From Anthoceros angustus (taxonomy: Eukaryota; Streptophyta; Anthocerotopsida; Anthocerotales; Anthocerotaceae), in contig VJWM01000108.1 of assembly GCA_010909165.1 (NCBI GenBank), positions 496,001 to 560,000 of the forward strand: a stretch of DNA of 64,000 nucleotides, given 5' to 3'. Shown here piece after piece: positions 13,401 through 23,112 of this stretch. Under the pieces are notes generated by a model. It did not search any database. It saw nothing but the letters and a program-made list of their open reading frames with translations, and was not told where the DNA came from. Position numbers and translations under genes: made by a program. Position 1 is the stretch's first letter, and each line of letters opens with the position of its first letter.

Positions 13401-14020
13401 TCGCTCTCACTGTCCCAGTCGTCCGCCTTGTCGCTGTTGCCGAGCCGCGATTTCCCTTGCTCCCCGAAGAGCTGCTGCTCAGCCAAACCATTCTGCTCGC
13501 TCTCCCAGGGCTGATCCCCGGCTTCGCCCTCCGGCACGCTGCTGGTAGGAGCGGCCCCATGGCCCCCTGAGGAAGCGCTTCGAGACGGACCCGCAGCGGC
13601 AGAGGCACCCAATTGGATGCCTCCAGCTGCTCCGTGCCGCCCAGCCGTGGCTCGAGCCCCCATTCCACCATGCCCATTGGATCCAGCGGCCAGCTGCGGG
13701 CTGCTCCTCGACTCCTGCAGGCTGTCACCGTAGAGCTGGCCATAGAGCAGAATTTCCTCATTCTCCGCCTCCTTGGGGCTGCCATCGAACATGCCGTCAG
13801 GCTGCTCCACAGCGGCCGAGCTTTGGGCCAAGGGAGCCCTGCCGCTGCCGCTACCAGTGCCCGTGCCCGTGGCGGAGCGGGAGGCAGAGGACGAGGAGGG
13901 GCCATACAGCAGAGCATCCTCGTCCTCGTAGGTGGGCTCACTGGAATTCGCAGCCGGCCTGCTCACACCATCCACTCCGAAATCAGTGTAGAGGTTGCCA
14001 AAGTCATCGTCGTCGTCCAT
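7401..14020 (-). CDS. FIP1: FIP1-like polyadenylation factor (FIPS5/FIP1[V] type), 11 exons
   Basis: This is a CPSF subunit that bridges poly(A) polymerase and RNA during mRNA 3'-end formation in the nucleus. The start at 14020 gives MDDDDDFGNLYTDF, the typical acidic FIP1 N-terminus. Minus-strand exons are 14020-13064, 12959-12721, 12590-12464, 12354-12286, 12073-11897, 11709-11608, 11464-11151, 11059-10943, 10819-8981, 8874-8752 and a last exon from 8709. Exon 3 holds the FIP1 core, DKPWRRTGVDITDYFNYGF, followed by EATMQSKIRVYESGR. Exon 9 is a long charged region ending in Arg-Glu-Ser repeats. The protein ends ERPARKRRWGSD at 7401. Length is about 1,490 residues, longer than the roughly 1,200 of the Arabidopsis homologue. 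Exon 9 (from its repeat) through exon 11 is present twice, and the displayed copies carry frameshifts (near 9245, and several in 7,700-8,575), so the 3' end cannot be read through as given. Confidence 0.93.
7677..9486. repeat. Direct duplication of about 0.9 kb in the FIP1 3' end
   Basis: Bases 7677-8576 and 8575-9486 are the same segment twice: part of FIP1 exon 9, exon 10 and the start of exon 11, with their introns. The join lies in the word ACTCTCTTGCA, which also occurs in the coding repeat. The left copy carries many single-base deletions. Its exon 10 (7973-7854) is 120 bp against 123 in the right copy, and runs such as CCCC or TTTTT are shorter by one. The right copy is clean except for a one-base loss near 9245. 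Confidence 0.9.
9340..9750. repeat. 24-bp coding minisatellite in FIP1 (Gly-Arg-Glu-Ser-Ala-Arg-Glu-Ser)
   Basis: Unit GACTCTCTTGCAGATTCCCGCCCC (plus strand), with variants, encodes the octapeptide GRESARES on the minus strand. About 17 units run through exon 9 of FIP1. Near 9,650-9,720 neighbouring units are nearly identical, while farther away they diverge. Alternating Arg with Glu/Ser gives a mixed-charge, intrinsically disordered tail like the RE/RS tails of splicing and 3'-end factors. The opposite strand is open too, but those frames are shadows. Confidence 0.9.
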
Positions 14021-14099
14021 CAGGGCGAAAACGCACCAGGGAATGCAGCAACAACAAGAATCCCACACACCCCGATCGTCCTGCTAGGCTGCCTGCTCC

Positions 14100-15300
14100 T
14101 GCTTTTTGCTCCTCCCACCCCCTCCTTCTTCTCCTCCTCCTTCCCCTTGCCCCCCCTCTTTTCCTCTTTTCCTTCGCTATAGCATCAAAGGCACCCTAAA
14201 CCCGCATACACGTTGTAGGTATGTGGTGTGTGCTTTTTATTGGGTTAAAAGAGGATGTCCATCAACCCATCAAAATCACCAAACCAGGGGCGAGTGCAAC
14301 TTAGGATTCAAAAGATAGGATAGGTGGGTACAATCATTCGGAGGATTATATTGGAGGCGGAGTGCCATATCTTTGGGGTTACAGTGAAGGATGAAATCAT
14401 CGCACATATACTTATATGGGCTTATCTAATCTCATTTCTTTTTGAATAAAAATTATCATACTTAGGGTATGTGCAAATGGATGGACTTCTATATAGCATG
14501 AGTATGAAGTCTATTATAATCCACTTGGGCACCATTTTCCCTATCATAGGACTCGGTACACAACAACTTTGAACTATAATGTGCCTAAGCTACTTCCACC
14601 AAGGACATCGACTTCCTTCCAGGTACTCATCTACATACCCATCTAAGCATAGAATGTTTTACTACACCTCATCCGAATACTGATCATATATGGGGCAATG
14701 CCTACGGACTTGGATCAATTTCTCAAGTCCTGTGCCAAATCCTACCACACCCGCAGGCATGGCGCGAGGTTGTCCCTTTCGAGGTTGTCCCTTTCTTATT
14801 TCACAGCTTACTTCAGATAGCGAGTCTCCATTGCCCTTCAAAAGGCCCTCTCCACGGCCATCCTTCACAAGGTGGCGACGGCAAGTGACTCTTTTTCCTC
14901 TTCCTCCGTCATTTGCAAGCCATTTGTTCTTCTTGCATATGATGTTCGACACCGGTGGCTTATCATAGCCGCAAGAATGGGATTGGCCTCCCCCTTTCTT
15001 GTATTGTTGCTTTCTTCCAGCAGAGGGTTTCCATCGCTCTGCAGAGGGTGTTGGCCAACGCGGTGTACAGAACGATAGCGAGTGCGGGAGATGCAACTTC
15101 TTCGACAGCAGTGGTAAGTAGGCCTTTTCACATCCCTCACCACGAAGTTCTTCGGGCGGTTGGTAGTTTTGAAATGCGTGATCGTGGGGGCTAGTCCTCC
15201 TGGCATGGTGCCCATTGTTGGGTTTTTTTTTCCCTTTATTTTTGGGGTGGATGGGTTTTTACCATCTCTTTTTTATAATAAAGTCTTCTTTTCCATATGA
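14100..15300. other. Intergenic region upstream of FIP1, no supported gene
   Basis: A pyrimidine-rich tract at about 14,100-14,190 lies just upstream of the FIP1 start and probably belongs to its 5' UTR or promoter. Between 14,660 and 15,215 both strands have medium open frames (up to 144 codons), but none resembles a family I know and the frames overlap one another, so no gene is called. Confidence 0.45.
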
Positions 15301-15308
15301 TGTTCTAG

Positions 15309-15451
15309 GAGCAGTAAGTAACTTTAGGTAAGGAACTTAGTCGCTCTTTTTCACCTTGACCCACCTTCATTGTTCCATGGGAGCAGTATGTAACTTTAGG
15401 AAAGGAGCTTAGTCGCTCTTTTTCACCTTGACCCACCTTCATTGTTCCATG
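15309..15451. repeat. 71-72-bp direct repeat, two copies
   Basis: Two adjacent copies of a segment beginning GAGCAGTAAGTAACTTTAGG and ending CATTGTTCCATG differ at only a few bases. Just downstream, at about 15,596-15,640, a 20-bp word (TATCCGTTGTCTTTCCTACC) is also doubled. Confidence 0.85.
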
Positions 15452-15610
15452 CTGGATGGATTTTTCCCAATCGATTTTTCCCTCAATAAAACACAATATC
15501 GATCTAAGCACAGAATGTTTAGCAACAATGGTTTTATGAATGTGTATCCACTAGACCTGAGCCATTTGTATTATAGGTAGTAGATGGGTTCATCTTATCC
15601 GTTGTCTTTC

Positions 15611-17516
15611 CTACCTATCCGTTGTCTTTCCTACCTTTCTAATGGATGAGCATCTAGAGTCAGAATTTACGTACCTAAGAAACTTAGGAATACATACATA
15701 GAATTTGAACACCAAAGCCCCGCTGTGGGAGCCATGAGGGCATCGTGGGCATAGGGGTATGGGGGCATGGCGCATGGAGGATCGCGCCGATATGGGCAGT
15801 GGGCTGCGGAGAGAGGCAAGAGTAGTGCTCTCCTGCTCCATGCCTGTATACAATATGAGAGAGTCCTGAACATGCGCATGTTGGGGATATCCTGCGGTCA
15901 TATCACTCCAGGTCACCACATCTTTTGTTGGCAATCTGTCAAACACTTTCCGTCAGCTCCCACACTTCGCATCCAAGACGACTGGCAGTTCCCCAAAACC
16001 ACATCTTCCAGACCCCTCTGCTGAAAATGCAGACCCTTGCGTGCATCTAGTGCTCCAATGCTAGCACAAGCTTTCAAGGGGCATGCAAGTATAACACGGT
16101 CTGATGGGATGCCCTCGCGGTGCGTGCATTAATATAGAGCAAGAGCTTGTCGACCAAGCCCGTGATGAGCATATTCCGCAATCGTCGCGGTGGATCCACA
16201 TCACAACATCTTTCACCGGCAATTAGCTAAAGACTTTGCGAGCCTCCTCTAAGCTCCAGCATTTTGCATACGTGTCCATCAGGCTGCTGCCTACAGCCAG
16301 ATCTGCTTCTATCCTCTGTCCTGGATCTGGGAGGGGAGACGCTGTTCCTGGTGTATAGCACCAACGCTGCAACAGACTTCAAAAGGCACAAAAATGTCTT
16401 TCAAGAGGCACAAAAATGCCACAGCATCGGGTGGGATTAGTCCATCAGCATATGCTGCAAGCATGTATTCCACGTCATCAAAATTTCTTGCAGGCGAAAA
16501 GCTCTGCGACCATCCTGAAGGCTGCCAAACTTTGCATACGTGTCTACCAGATACCTGCTGAGAGCCACATCGCCTCCCAATCTTTTGTTTCCTGTATCTG
16601 AAAATGCAGTTGCTTGCCTTGATGCAAATCTGCGAAGCTGGCACATGCTTTCAGGAGGCATGGAAATGTCACTTCATCTGCCGGATTGATGCGGTCCTGT
16701 TGCATACCTGCAAAGAGATTAAGCGATTCTTGACCAAGCCCATGCTGCACATATGCAGTCGGCATTGCATTCCAGGAGACCACATCTTTTCTGGCCAAAC
16801 TGTCAAGGACCTTACGTGCATCTCTCTTACTGGCATACATATCCACCAGGCATTTGCTAACGAATATGTTGGGTTCAGCTGAAGTGCACAAGACATCAGC
16901 ATGGTCCTACTTGCCTGATGCCAGATCTAGCGAACTGGCACATGCTTTGAGGACTGCCACAGAATTTACAGTCAGTGGGCTGCACTGTCGACTATCTCAT
17001 CTGCCCATACCCCTTGTAGCCTGGCCGGGCTGCCCATGCTCAGCATGGGCACGAAGAATGGAGAGCCAGAGGAAAGCATCGGGATGCCTTCATTCTGGAG
17101 AAGACGCCCATGTTCTCATGCAACATCCAATTGGCAGCATACATGCCGATGCTGTGGTCGGCCAAGAATATGATCGCTTCATATTCATTCTTACGAGTAC
17201 GTGAGCGAGTGAAGCTGTTTGCTGACAGCCAAATTCGCCTGTGCTATGCTCCCGTTGGGCAGGTGATAGCAGGAACATAACATCCTGCATCCACAAGGAT
17301 GTCCACCACTTGAACCATCTCATTGAGCTCGCAGAGGTGTGTGTCCCACTGCACAGAGTGCTCCATACCGGCAAGACTGATATTTCCTGTTCCACTACTG
17401 TAAAGAAGAGTCCCGTGCCCCCCTTGTTTGCCCTCACCTCTGCCTCCAGCTTTGCACCATCTCTCCTGGACGCTGTGCGCGATGATGGGTTTGATTCCGA
17501 GCAGCCGCGACGGCAA
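15611..17516 (-). pseudogene. Decayed PLS-class PPR gene
   Basis: Pentatricopeptide-repeat blocks can be read on the minus strand in shifting frames separated by stops. FLADHSIGMYAANW lies near 17,150. At about 16,890-16,544 come KCLVDMYASKRDARKVLD, KDVVSWNAM and FPCLLKACASFADLHQGKQ. A MDTYAKCWSLEEARKVF block is near 16,270, and FDRLPTKDVVTWSDM near 15,940. A fragment at about 17,340-17,250 resembles a PPR E+ tail (ELNEMVQVVDILVDAGCYVP) but sits upstream of the repeats, so the locus is rearranged or holds pieces of two genes. No frame gives a full protein. It lies head to head with the intact PPR gene at 17,756, and several blocks match that gene in wording, so the two probably share an origin. 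Confidence 0.8.
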
Positions 17517-17755
17517 GAAAGGAAAGACAGTGTGAAACAGACGGCATAAAAGAACTGGAATTCCTTCAGCTCCTTCTCGGAATTTCAGCCCATCAGGGGA
17601 ATGGTAACGCTGGGTCGTTGTAAAGTCTGCATAGCGTCACATTGCAGAGGCACATTCTAGGCACCACTATTTTGTCAGGTAGTTCCACCAGGTATGCAGT
17701 ATGGGTTTAATCACACGTTCCACGCACGGGCCAGCGCAAAACTGCAAACTGCTGC

Positions 17756-19789
17756 ATGCATATAGAGGATCACATCAGCGACGATTTGAGCGTCGAAGGT
17801 CCAAGCTTCTTATGCCTCCTCTCCGCGGATTTCTTTAACATGTTGCTACCATATAGTCCAGGTACATTTTCTGAATGCACTCAACCTTGCAGAGAGTACC
17901 AAGCCGATATGCAGGCAGAAGGATGGAGCGAAATCCAGCTGGATGCGCGGTTGAACTTTCTGGTGCATCAAGGATTCTATGTCCCCATATCTCTCTTTTA
18001 CCAACTCCTAAGGCGATCCTTGGCAAGGAGGGACCCATATGCTGGCCAAGCTATTCATGATCTGGTGTTTAGAAGTGGGTATGCCTCAAACAGATTTTTG
18101 GCCAACCACATCATCTGCATGTATGCTTCTCACGGGAAATTGCAGGAAGCCTCGCAGGTCTTCACCGAAATGGTTGTTCCAGATGTCTATATTTGGTCGT
18201 CCATTATCTTGGCTCATGCTGAACATGGTCAGCCTAAGGAGGCAATAATGCTGTATTGGAAGATGCGGCAGTCCATGGTGATGCCAGACAACCACACATT
18301 TGTGGCAGTCCTGAAGGCTTGTATCTGCACAGCAGATTTGACATCATCCCGGCATGTTCATGCTGATATTCTGATGAGTGGAACCAAGCCTGACCTATAT
18401 CTTGGCAGCTGCCTGGTGGACATGTATGGGAAATGTGGGAGCCTAGACGATGCCCGCAGGGTATTTGACAGTTTGGCGTCAAAAGATGTGGTCATATGGA
18501 CCACCATGCTTGCAGGATACACTCAGCACGGGCTTGGTCAAGAAGCCCTGGCTCTTCATGCTTGTATGGAGCAGGAGGGCATTCTTGTGGCTGATCGTGT
18601 CACATTTATTTGCCTCCTGAAGGCATGTGCTGATGTTGGAGCATCACATTATGGAAAGCGGATTCATGCCCGGGTTCAGGAAGAAGGACTGGAGGCTGAT
18701 GTAGTTGTCGGAAGCTGCCTGGTGGACATGTATGCTAAATGTGGGAGCTTAAGTGATGCCCGCAGTGTGTTTGATGGCATGGCCTCAAAGAATGTAGTCA
18801 CTTGGAACGCCATGCTTTCAGGATATGCTGAGGGTGGGCTTGGTCAGGAAGCCATAAGTCTCTACGCGAGTATGCAACAGGAGGGAAATGGAGCAGCAGC
18901 GGATAATGTGACGTTTGTGTGCCTGCTGAGAGCATGTGCCAGTGTCGGAGCTTTTCATGCAGGCAAGAAAATTCATTCCCACATACTAGAAAGAGGACTA
19001 GACGCTGATGCAGTTCTGGGCAGCTCACTGGTGGATATGTACTCTAAATGTGGGAACTTGGATGATGCTCACCGTGCCTTTCAAAGTTTGGCTGAGAAAA
19101 ATGTTGTTACTTGGACTGCCATGATCGCTGCCTATGGTCAGCATGGGCTTGGTGAAGAGGCGCAGTTATGTTACGAGGAAATGCGCCTGGCAGGTGTGAA
19201 ACCAAATGAAGTCACCTTTCTTGCACTCCTTTCTGCATGCAGCCATGCTGGACTAGTGGACAAGGGCTTTGGGTTTTTTCATTCTATGAGCAGCGAGTAT
19301 GATCTGGCTCCTGGTCTTGAGCACTATGGGACCATGATAGACCTCTTGGGTCGTGCAGGATCTTTCTCGGTTATTGAAAGGTTGTTGTCAACAATGCCAA
19401 TGCAGCCCAATCTTTCTATTTGGTTGTGTGTTTTGAGCTCCTGCCGGAAACATGGTAATGTACTGCTGGGAGAGTTTGCTTTTGATTGTGCACTACGTCT
19501 ACGTCCAAACCACCCTTCAGCATATGCATTGATGTTACACATCTATTCTGATGCTGGGCTTGTGGATCAAGCACAGAAGGTGGAGAGGTTGAAAGATGCA
19601 CAGTGTTTCAAGAAGGAACCTGGCCGTAGCTGGATTGAGCATGAGTGGGGAAGTGAGAGTTTTGTGATGGGAGACTGCAAGCACGCACAACGTGAACCAT
19701 TGCATCATTTGTTAAAACAGCTGGCCAAGGTGATCTCGAGGCTCAATATGGCTGAACAACATGTTGGAGAGGCCAAAGGGGGATTGTAG
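17756..19789 (+). CDS. PLS-class pentatricopeptide repeat protein, E/E+ type without DYW
   Basis: An intronless frame of 677 residues. Proteins of this class bind organelle transcripts sequence-specifically in mitochondria or plastids and act in RNA editing or processing. About 110 N-terminal residues precede the repeats. P, L and S repeats follow, with signatures such as FLANHIICMYASHGKLQEA, GSCLVDMYGKCGSLDDARRV, KDVVIWTTMLAGYTQHGLGQ and FLALLSACSHAGLVDKGF. The E motifs start near NLSIWLCVLSSCRKHGNV, and a shortened E+ region (GRSWIEHEWGSESFVMGD) ends in AKGGL. No DYW deaminase domain is present, so any editing role would need a partner supplying the enzyme. Several internal repeats are nearly alike, suggesting recent internal amplification. 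The N-terminus (MHIEDHISDDL) is not an obvious transit peptide, so the start may differ. Confidence 0.93.
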   Translation: MHIEDHISDDLSVEGPSFLCLLSADFFNMLLPYSPGTFSECTQPCREYQADMQAEGWSEIQLDARLNFLVHQGFYVPISLFYQLLRRSLARRDPYAGQAIHDLVFRSGYASNRFLANHIICMYASHGKLQEASQVFTEMVVPDVYIWSSIILAHAEHGQPKEAIMLYWKMRQSMVMPDNHTFVAVLKACICTADLTSSRHVHADILMSGTKPDLYLGSCLVDMYGKCGSLDDARRVFDSLASKDVVIWTTMLAGYTQHGLGQEALALHACMEQEGILVADRVTFICLLKACADVGASHYGKRIHARVQEEGLEADVVVGSCLVDMYAKCGSLSDARSVFDGMASKNVVTWNAMLSGYAEGGLGQEAISLYASMQQEGNGAAADNVTFVCLLRACASVGAFHAGKKIHSHILERGLDADAVLGSSLVDMYSKCGNLDDAHRAFQSLAEKNVVTWTAMIAAYGQHGLGEEAQLCYEEMRLAGVKPNEVTFLALLSACSHAGLVDKGFGFFHSMSSEYDLAPGLEHYGTMIDLLGRAGSFSVIERLLSTMPMQPNLSIWLCVLSSCRKHGNVLLGEFAFDCALRLRPNHPSAYALMLHIYSDAGLVDQAQKVERLKDAQCFKKEPGRSWIEHEWGSESFVMGDCKHAQREPLHHLLKQLAKVISRLNMAEQHVGEAKGGL

Positions 19790-21294
19790 ACAACTATGTT
19801 AATCTTTCTCAGAATGCTTCAAGGCAGGGAAGCTCCACCAGGGCATACATGTATGAGCAGTGCATAATCCGAAAAGGTAGCAAATGGTGGACCCCTAGCT
19901 CGTGGTGAGGGTCAGGACTCCTGGACCAGGTCGTACTTCAGTTGTTCACTGATGGCTTGTCAAGTGTGCCTGGCAGCTGCCAGAGTAGCAGTATGGCAAC
20001 GATGTATTGCGAGACATGAAACCGTGCGAGGCTGGCCTGCAGCGTTGTTGTTCTGACAAGGTGTGTATGAATCAAGCCATACTCTGTTTCCACATCAGTT
20101 CTTAGTTGATAAGAAGCCTGGGAAATTTCGCGCTTATTAAAGCATGCAACAAAGCTGCTTCGCTTCCATGTTGTAAAACCCTGCTGCTGATGTAGATGCT
20201 TTAAGAACAACTTTTGGGCTCCGAATCGGGGAGATGTGTTATGTATTTGGCTGTGACAGGCATGTGGCTTGGCTTATGGAACTTCATGAGGCCCCAGACT
20301 GCACCATCTTCGTCAGGTCGGTAAATGGGTAAGTGACTTGCCAAGAATCATCATTTTTTGGCATCTGCCAATACCATACATCCTCCATGTCGTTGTGGCA
20401 ACATGACCCTTGTGCTCTCCCATTTTAAGGTCTTGGTTGCACGCTCTTCATACCGAGTACACACCTGGGCTGGACATCCTCTCAAGAATGATAATACGGA
20501 TGTGTGTTTGCCCGAATTTCGGCATTCCTTTTCATCTCCTTAAGAAGTTGAGTCATTCTGAATTCCCAGACAAAATTGCTTGGTTAGTGTCACACGGGAC
20601 GCATGGAATCTTGCATTGAGTTAAAGCAAAGTTGTAGCACATCCAGACCTGCTAGCGATAAGGAATGAGATTGTTGGCTTGTAGTGGCGCATGTCCATCT
20701 TGGGTCTGCGCAGCAAGAGACAAGAAGTCACCTGATGAGCTGCAGCTGCAGCTGATTGACATGGAGGGACTGGACTGGACTGGACATGGAGGGACTGGAC
20801 GAACTACTACCAACACTTAGCTCAGAAGGAATCATAGGTACACGAGTTTTGGTTCACCTGCTCTGGAGGCAGCGGCCACCAGCCTTGGGGCACAACGATT
20901 CCAAACATCCAGAAACGTCTGAGCTGGTGGTTGCTGCGCTTGCACGACACCTACCTGCATCGCCTGACCCTACGGACACTTGCATTCCTGGCCTTCCCGC
21001 GACGTGTACCTGTGACAAGAAAATGCATCCGTGGGCTTGGCCTAACAGGAATGGTGTGGTGGCACTCATCAGACTTGCAAGCAATGTAAATGCTGGTCAC
21101 GAAATCATGTGTGGACGAGAAAACCTTTAGTCCATTCGCTCCACTCGTGGTTGCTGCGCATCCGGTGTCATAGGATCTGCAGACATGGGGACAAAGATGG
21201 TGTCACATGTGAGGACAAGAGCTGCCGGCCCCCAACACATCATTTGAAGCAAGAGAGCTTTAGAGTGAGAGGGAGGAAAGGTTAATAGGCAAGT
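19790..21294. other. Intergenic, no supported gene
   Basis: The region probably includes the 3' UTR of the PPR gene. Open frames here are short and not protein-like. A small direct repeat of the word TGGAGGGACTGGAC occurs at about 20,760-20,805. No RNA gene or transposon domain was recognised. Confidence 0.45.
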
Positions 21295-22284
21295 TCAAAA
21301 GGTGGACCTCTGCTGATTCCCAGCAACACAGTGGGAATGTGGGCGTGAGGAAGTTGTGGGCCTGCTGTGGCCGATGGGATTGGATTTTGATCTGCAACTT
21401 CCGGCTAATTTGCACCCAGTGGCGGCAGATGGGGTCTCAATGGTAACCCTAGTCGGCTGTCCTCTTGCAAGTGCACAGCCGGAATCAGCAGCACCACCTG
21501 AAAACACAAGCTCAGTTCCTTGTGGCCTCCCGAACACCACCTTAGTCGGAGACGATGGTGCAGATCTGCAACCAGATTCACCACCAATGACCAACTGAGT
21601 GGCTCGGCTGCCAGAAGCAGCCTTGCAACCCGACCCATGCCCATCATTCCCACCACTAGATATCACCAAGCTAGGTGCGGTGCAGTCCGACTGGATTATG
21701 AGCTGGTTGTCCGACCCTCCACGATTTACAACCTTGCACTCTTCCCCTCCTTTGATGATCAAATGGGTGGGACTTACAGAGGCGAGTGCACAACCCTGGC
21801 CTGCGCCGTTGGTCACCAGCAGCTGGTTCCCAGACCCAGCCCGCTGGTGGCCGTCATTGCTTGCGAGAGAGATGACGAGGCCCTGTGGAGGAACATGCAA
21901 CGTTCTCTGCTGCGGGCCCGGGCTGCTGCAACACCTGCTCACCTCCGGCGTGCCGGATCTTTCATGACCATCTCCGGATCTCCCACCGTGAACCCGACAC
22001 TCCGGCGGGTGCCAACCCACGTCCTGCCCGCTCGTGCTACGAGCCTGTGTTGCACTTCCCGGTGCTATCTTGATGGAAAAGGGCCCGTTGGAGTGCAATT
22101 CCTGCAGGCATTGTCTAAGCCCCTGCTGCTGCTGCTGCTGTACAGCCTCCTTCACGATGCAAGCCTTGCTCTTGCCTGGAAACGAGACTTTCAATGTGCT
22201 AGAGCCCATATTTATGGTGACATTTGGCTCTGGTGCAAGGTGGCTCGCATGCGAACGCTCCAGAGGGCTCGGGTTCTTACACAT
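21295..22284 (-). CDS. Hypothetical protein with degenerate internal repeats
   Basis: An uninterrupted 329-codon frame that I do not recognise. After an N-terminal part with a Gln run (QQQQQQ), the protein repeats a loose motif of about 25 residues: a hydrophobic triplet such as LVI, VVF, LVF or LII, a Gly/Ser-rich turn, a G-C-K/R/A-x-A step, then a Pro-Thr or Ala-Thr before the next hydrophobic triplet (for example THLIIKGGEECKV, TQLVIGGESGCRS, TELVFSGGAADSGCALA). Short beta strands alternating with Cys/Gly turns suggest a solenoid or adhesive-like fold; this is inference. An in-frame stop lies just before the ATG, so the start is plausible without an upstream exon. The opposite strand also has a long frame (21,520-22,554), but it lacks regular repeats. 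Expression is unproven. Confidence 0.5.
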   Translation of the reverse strand: MCKNPSPLERSHASHLAPEPNVTINMGSSTLKVSFPGKSKACIVKEAVQQQQQQGLRQCLQELHSNGPFSIKIAPGSATQARSTSGQDVGWHPPECRVHGGRSGDGHERSGTPEVSRCCSSPGPQQRTLHVPPQGLVISLASNDGHQRAGSGNQLLVTNGAGQGCALASVSPTHLIIKGGEECKVVNRGGSDNQLIIQSDCTAPSLVISSGGNDGHGSGCKAASGSRATQLVIGGESGCRSAPSSPTKVVFGRPQGTELVFSGGAADSGCALARGQPTRVTIETPSAATGCKLAGSCRSKSNPIGHSRPTTSSRPHSHCVAGNQQRSTF

Positions 22285-22691
22285 CTTTGTTTCTCAGTTC
22301 AGTGCCAAAGATCCAGAACGATGCACTCCTGTCAGTCCTACATGTGTCCAAATTCCACACACAAAGCTAGCGCTAAGGCCTACTGGGGCCTGTACATGTC
22401 TCAAGCACCGGCTTCATCCTCTTCAGATATCCCAACCTTTCAAAATCCTAGAAACGTTAATCTGATAAGATTGGGATTGACCTCCAACTGCCCTACCTCC
22501 TTGGCCAGCTTTTCCCTGCGCTCAGTAATGCTCCTGGCAAGCATTGTGTTGTAATTACCTGCAGGCAGAGAAAACAAAGAATCTTCGAACCATCAGTCGT
22601 AGCTTGTGGCCCAGTCCAGCCGGCAGGATAGCATGCACAATCTACGTTATGTGTTACAAGTATGCAAAGCGAGTTGCACTAGCAGTACAAG

Positions 22692-22910
22692 TTAGTCTTG
22701 GAGACCTGACACAAAGAGTTGCTTGTTGCGCTGCTCAAAGTCGTTCCAAACTCGCTCGTCCCAGAGCTTGTCCAAGGTGAATCGAAGGGTTGTCATCTTC
22801 TTGTTCCACAGCCTTGCTATGAAGGCTAGGGTATTATTGGTATAGCGCCGGCGGGCAGGCCTAGGCAATGTATCTGTGAGCTTCTTGTTCCCAAAGTTTT
22901 TAGTAGAATT
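22692..22910 (-). CDS. Short protein-like ORF, possible terminal exon
   Basis: A 72-codon open stretch on the minus strand ends at a TAA at 22,692-22,694. It has a charged, helical-looking composition (LTDTLPRPARRRYTNNTLA, FIARLWNKKMTTLRF, KLWDERVWNDFEQRNKQL). It lacks an ATG near its start (first in-frame Met at 22,796), so it would be an exon or a fragment. It lies about 400 bp upstream of the hypothetical ORF at 21,295-22,284 on the same strand. A GT follows TTGTGTCAG inside it and could be a donor, but no convincing join was found. The family is not recognised. Confidence 0.35.
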   Translation of the reverse strand, partial: NSTKNFGNKKLTDTLPRPARRRYTNNTLAFIARLWNKKMTTLRFTLDKLWDERVWNDFEQRNKQLFVSGLQD

Positions 22911-22994
22911 TCACCGATACATAGGTTCTGCGACTTGCAAGCACATGTAGCATGAGAGCATGCAAAGCATGGAGGCGCTGGAGGAGAATGAGCT

Positions 22995-23112
22995 CCTGCT
23001 CCTGCTCCTACTCCTGCTCCTGCTCCTGCTCCTGCTTCTGCTCCTGCTCCTGCTCCTTCTTCTGCTCTTGCTCCTGCTTCTGCTTCTGCTTCTGCTCCTG
23101 CGCCTGCTCATG
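22995..23112. repeat. TCCTGC/TTCTGC hexanucleotide microsatellite
   Basis: About 20 units of a pyrimidine-rich hexamer (CTCCTG with CTTCTG variants). It would encode poly-Leu on one strand and Arg-Ser or Glu-Gln repeats on the other, but those frames are by-products. Confidence 0.92.

Noticed and set aside
14662-15215. Two overlapping minus-strand frames (144 and 116 codons) as genes
   Set aside because: They overlap in different frames, match no family I know, and the plus strand is equally open.
21520-22554. Plus-strand 344-codon frame opposite the unknown repeat protein
   Set aside because: It lacks the regular motif seen on the minus strand and looks random; kept as a possible alternative only.
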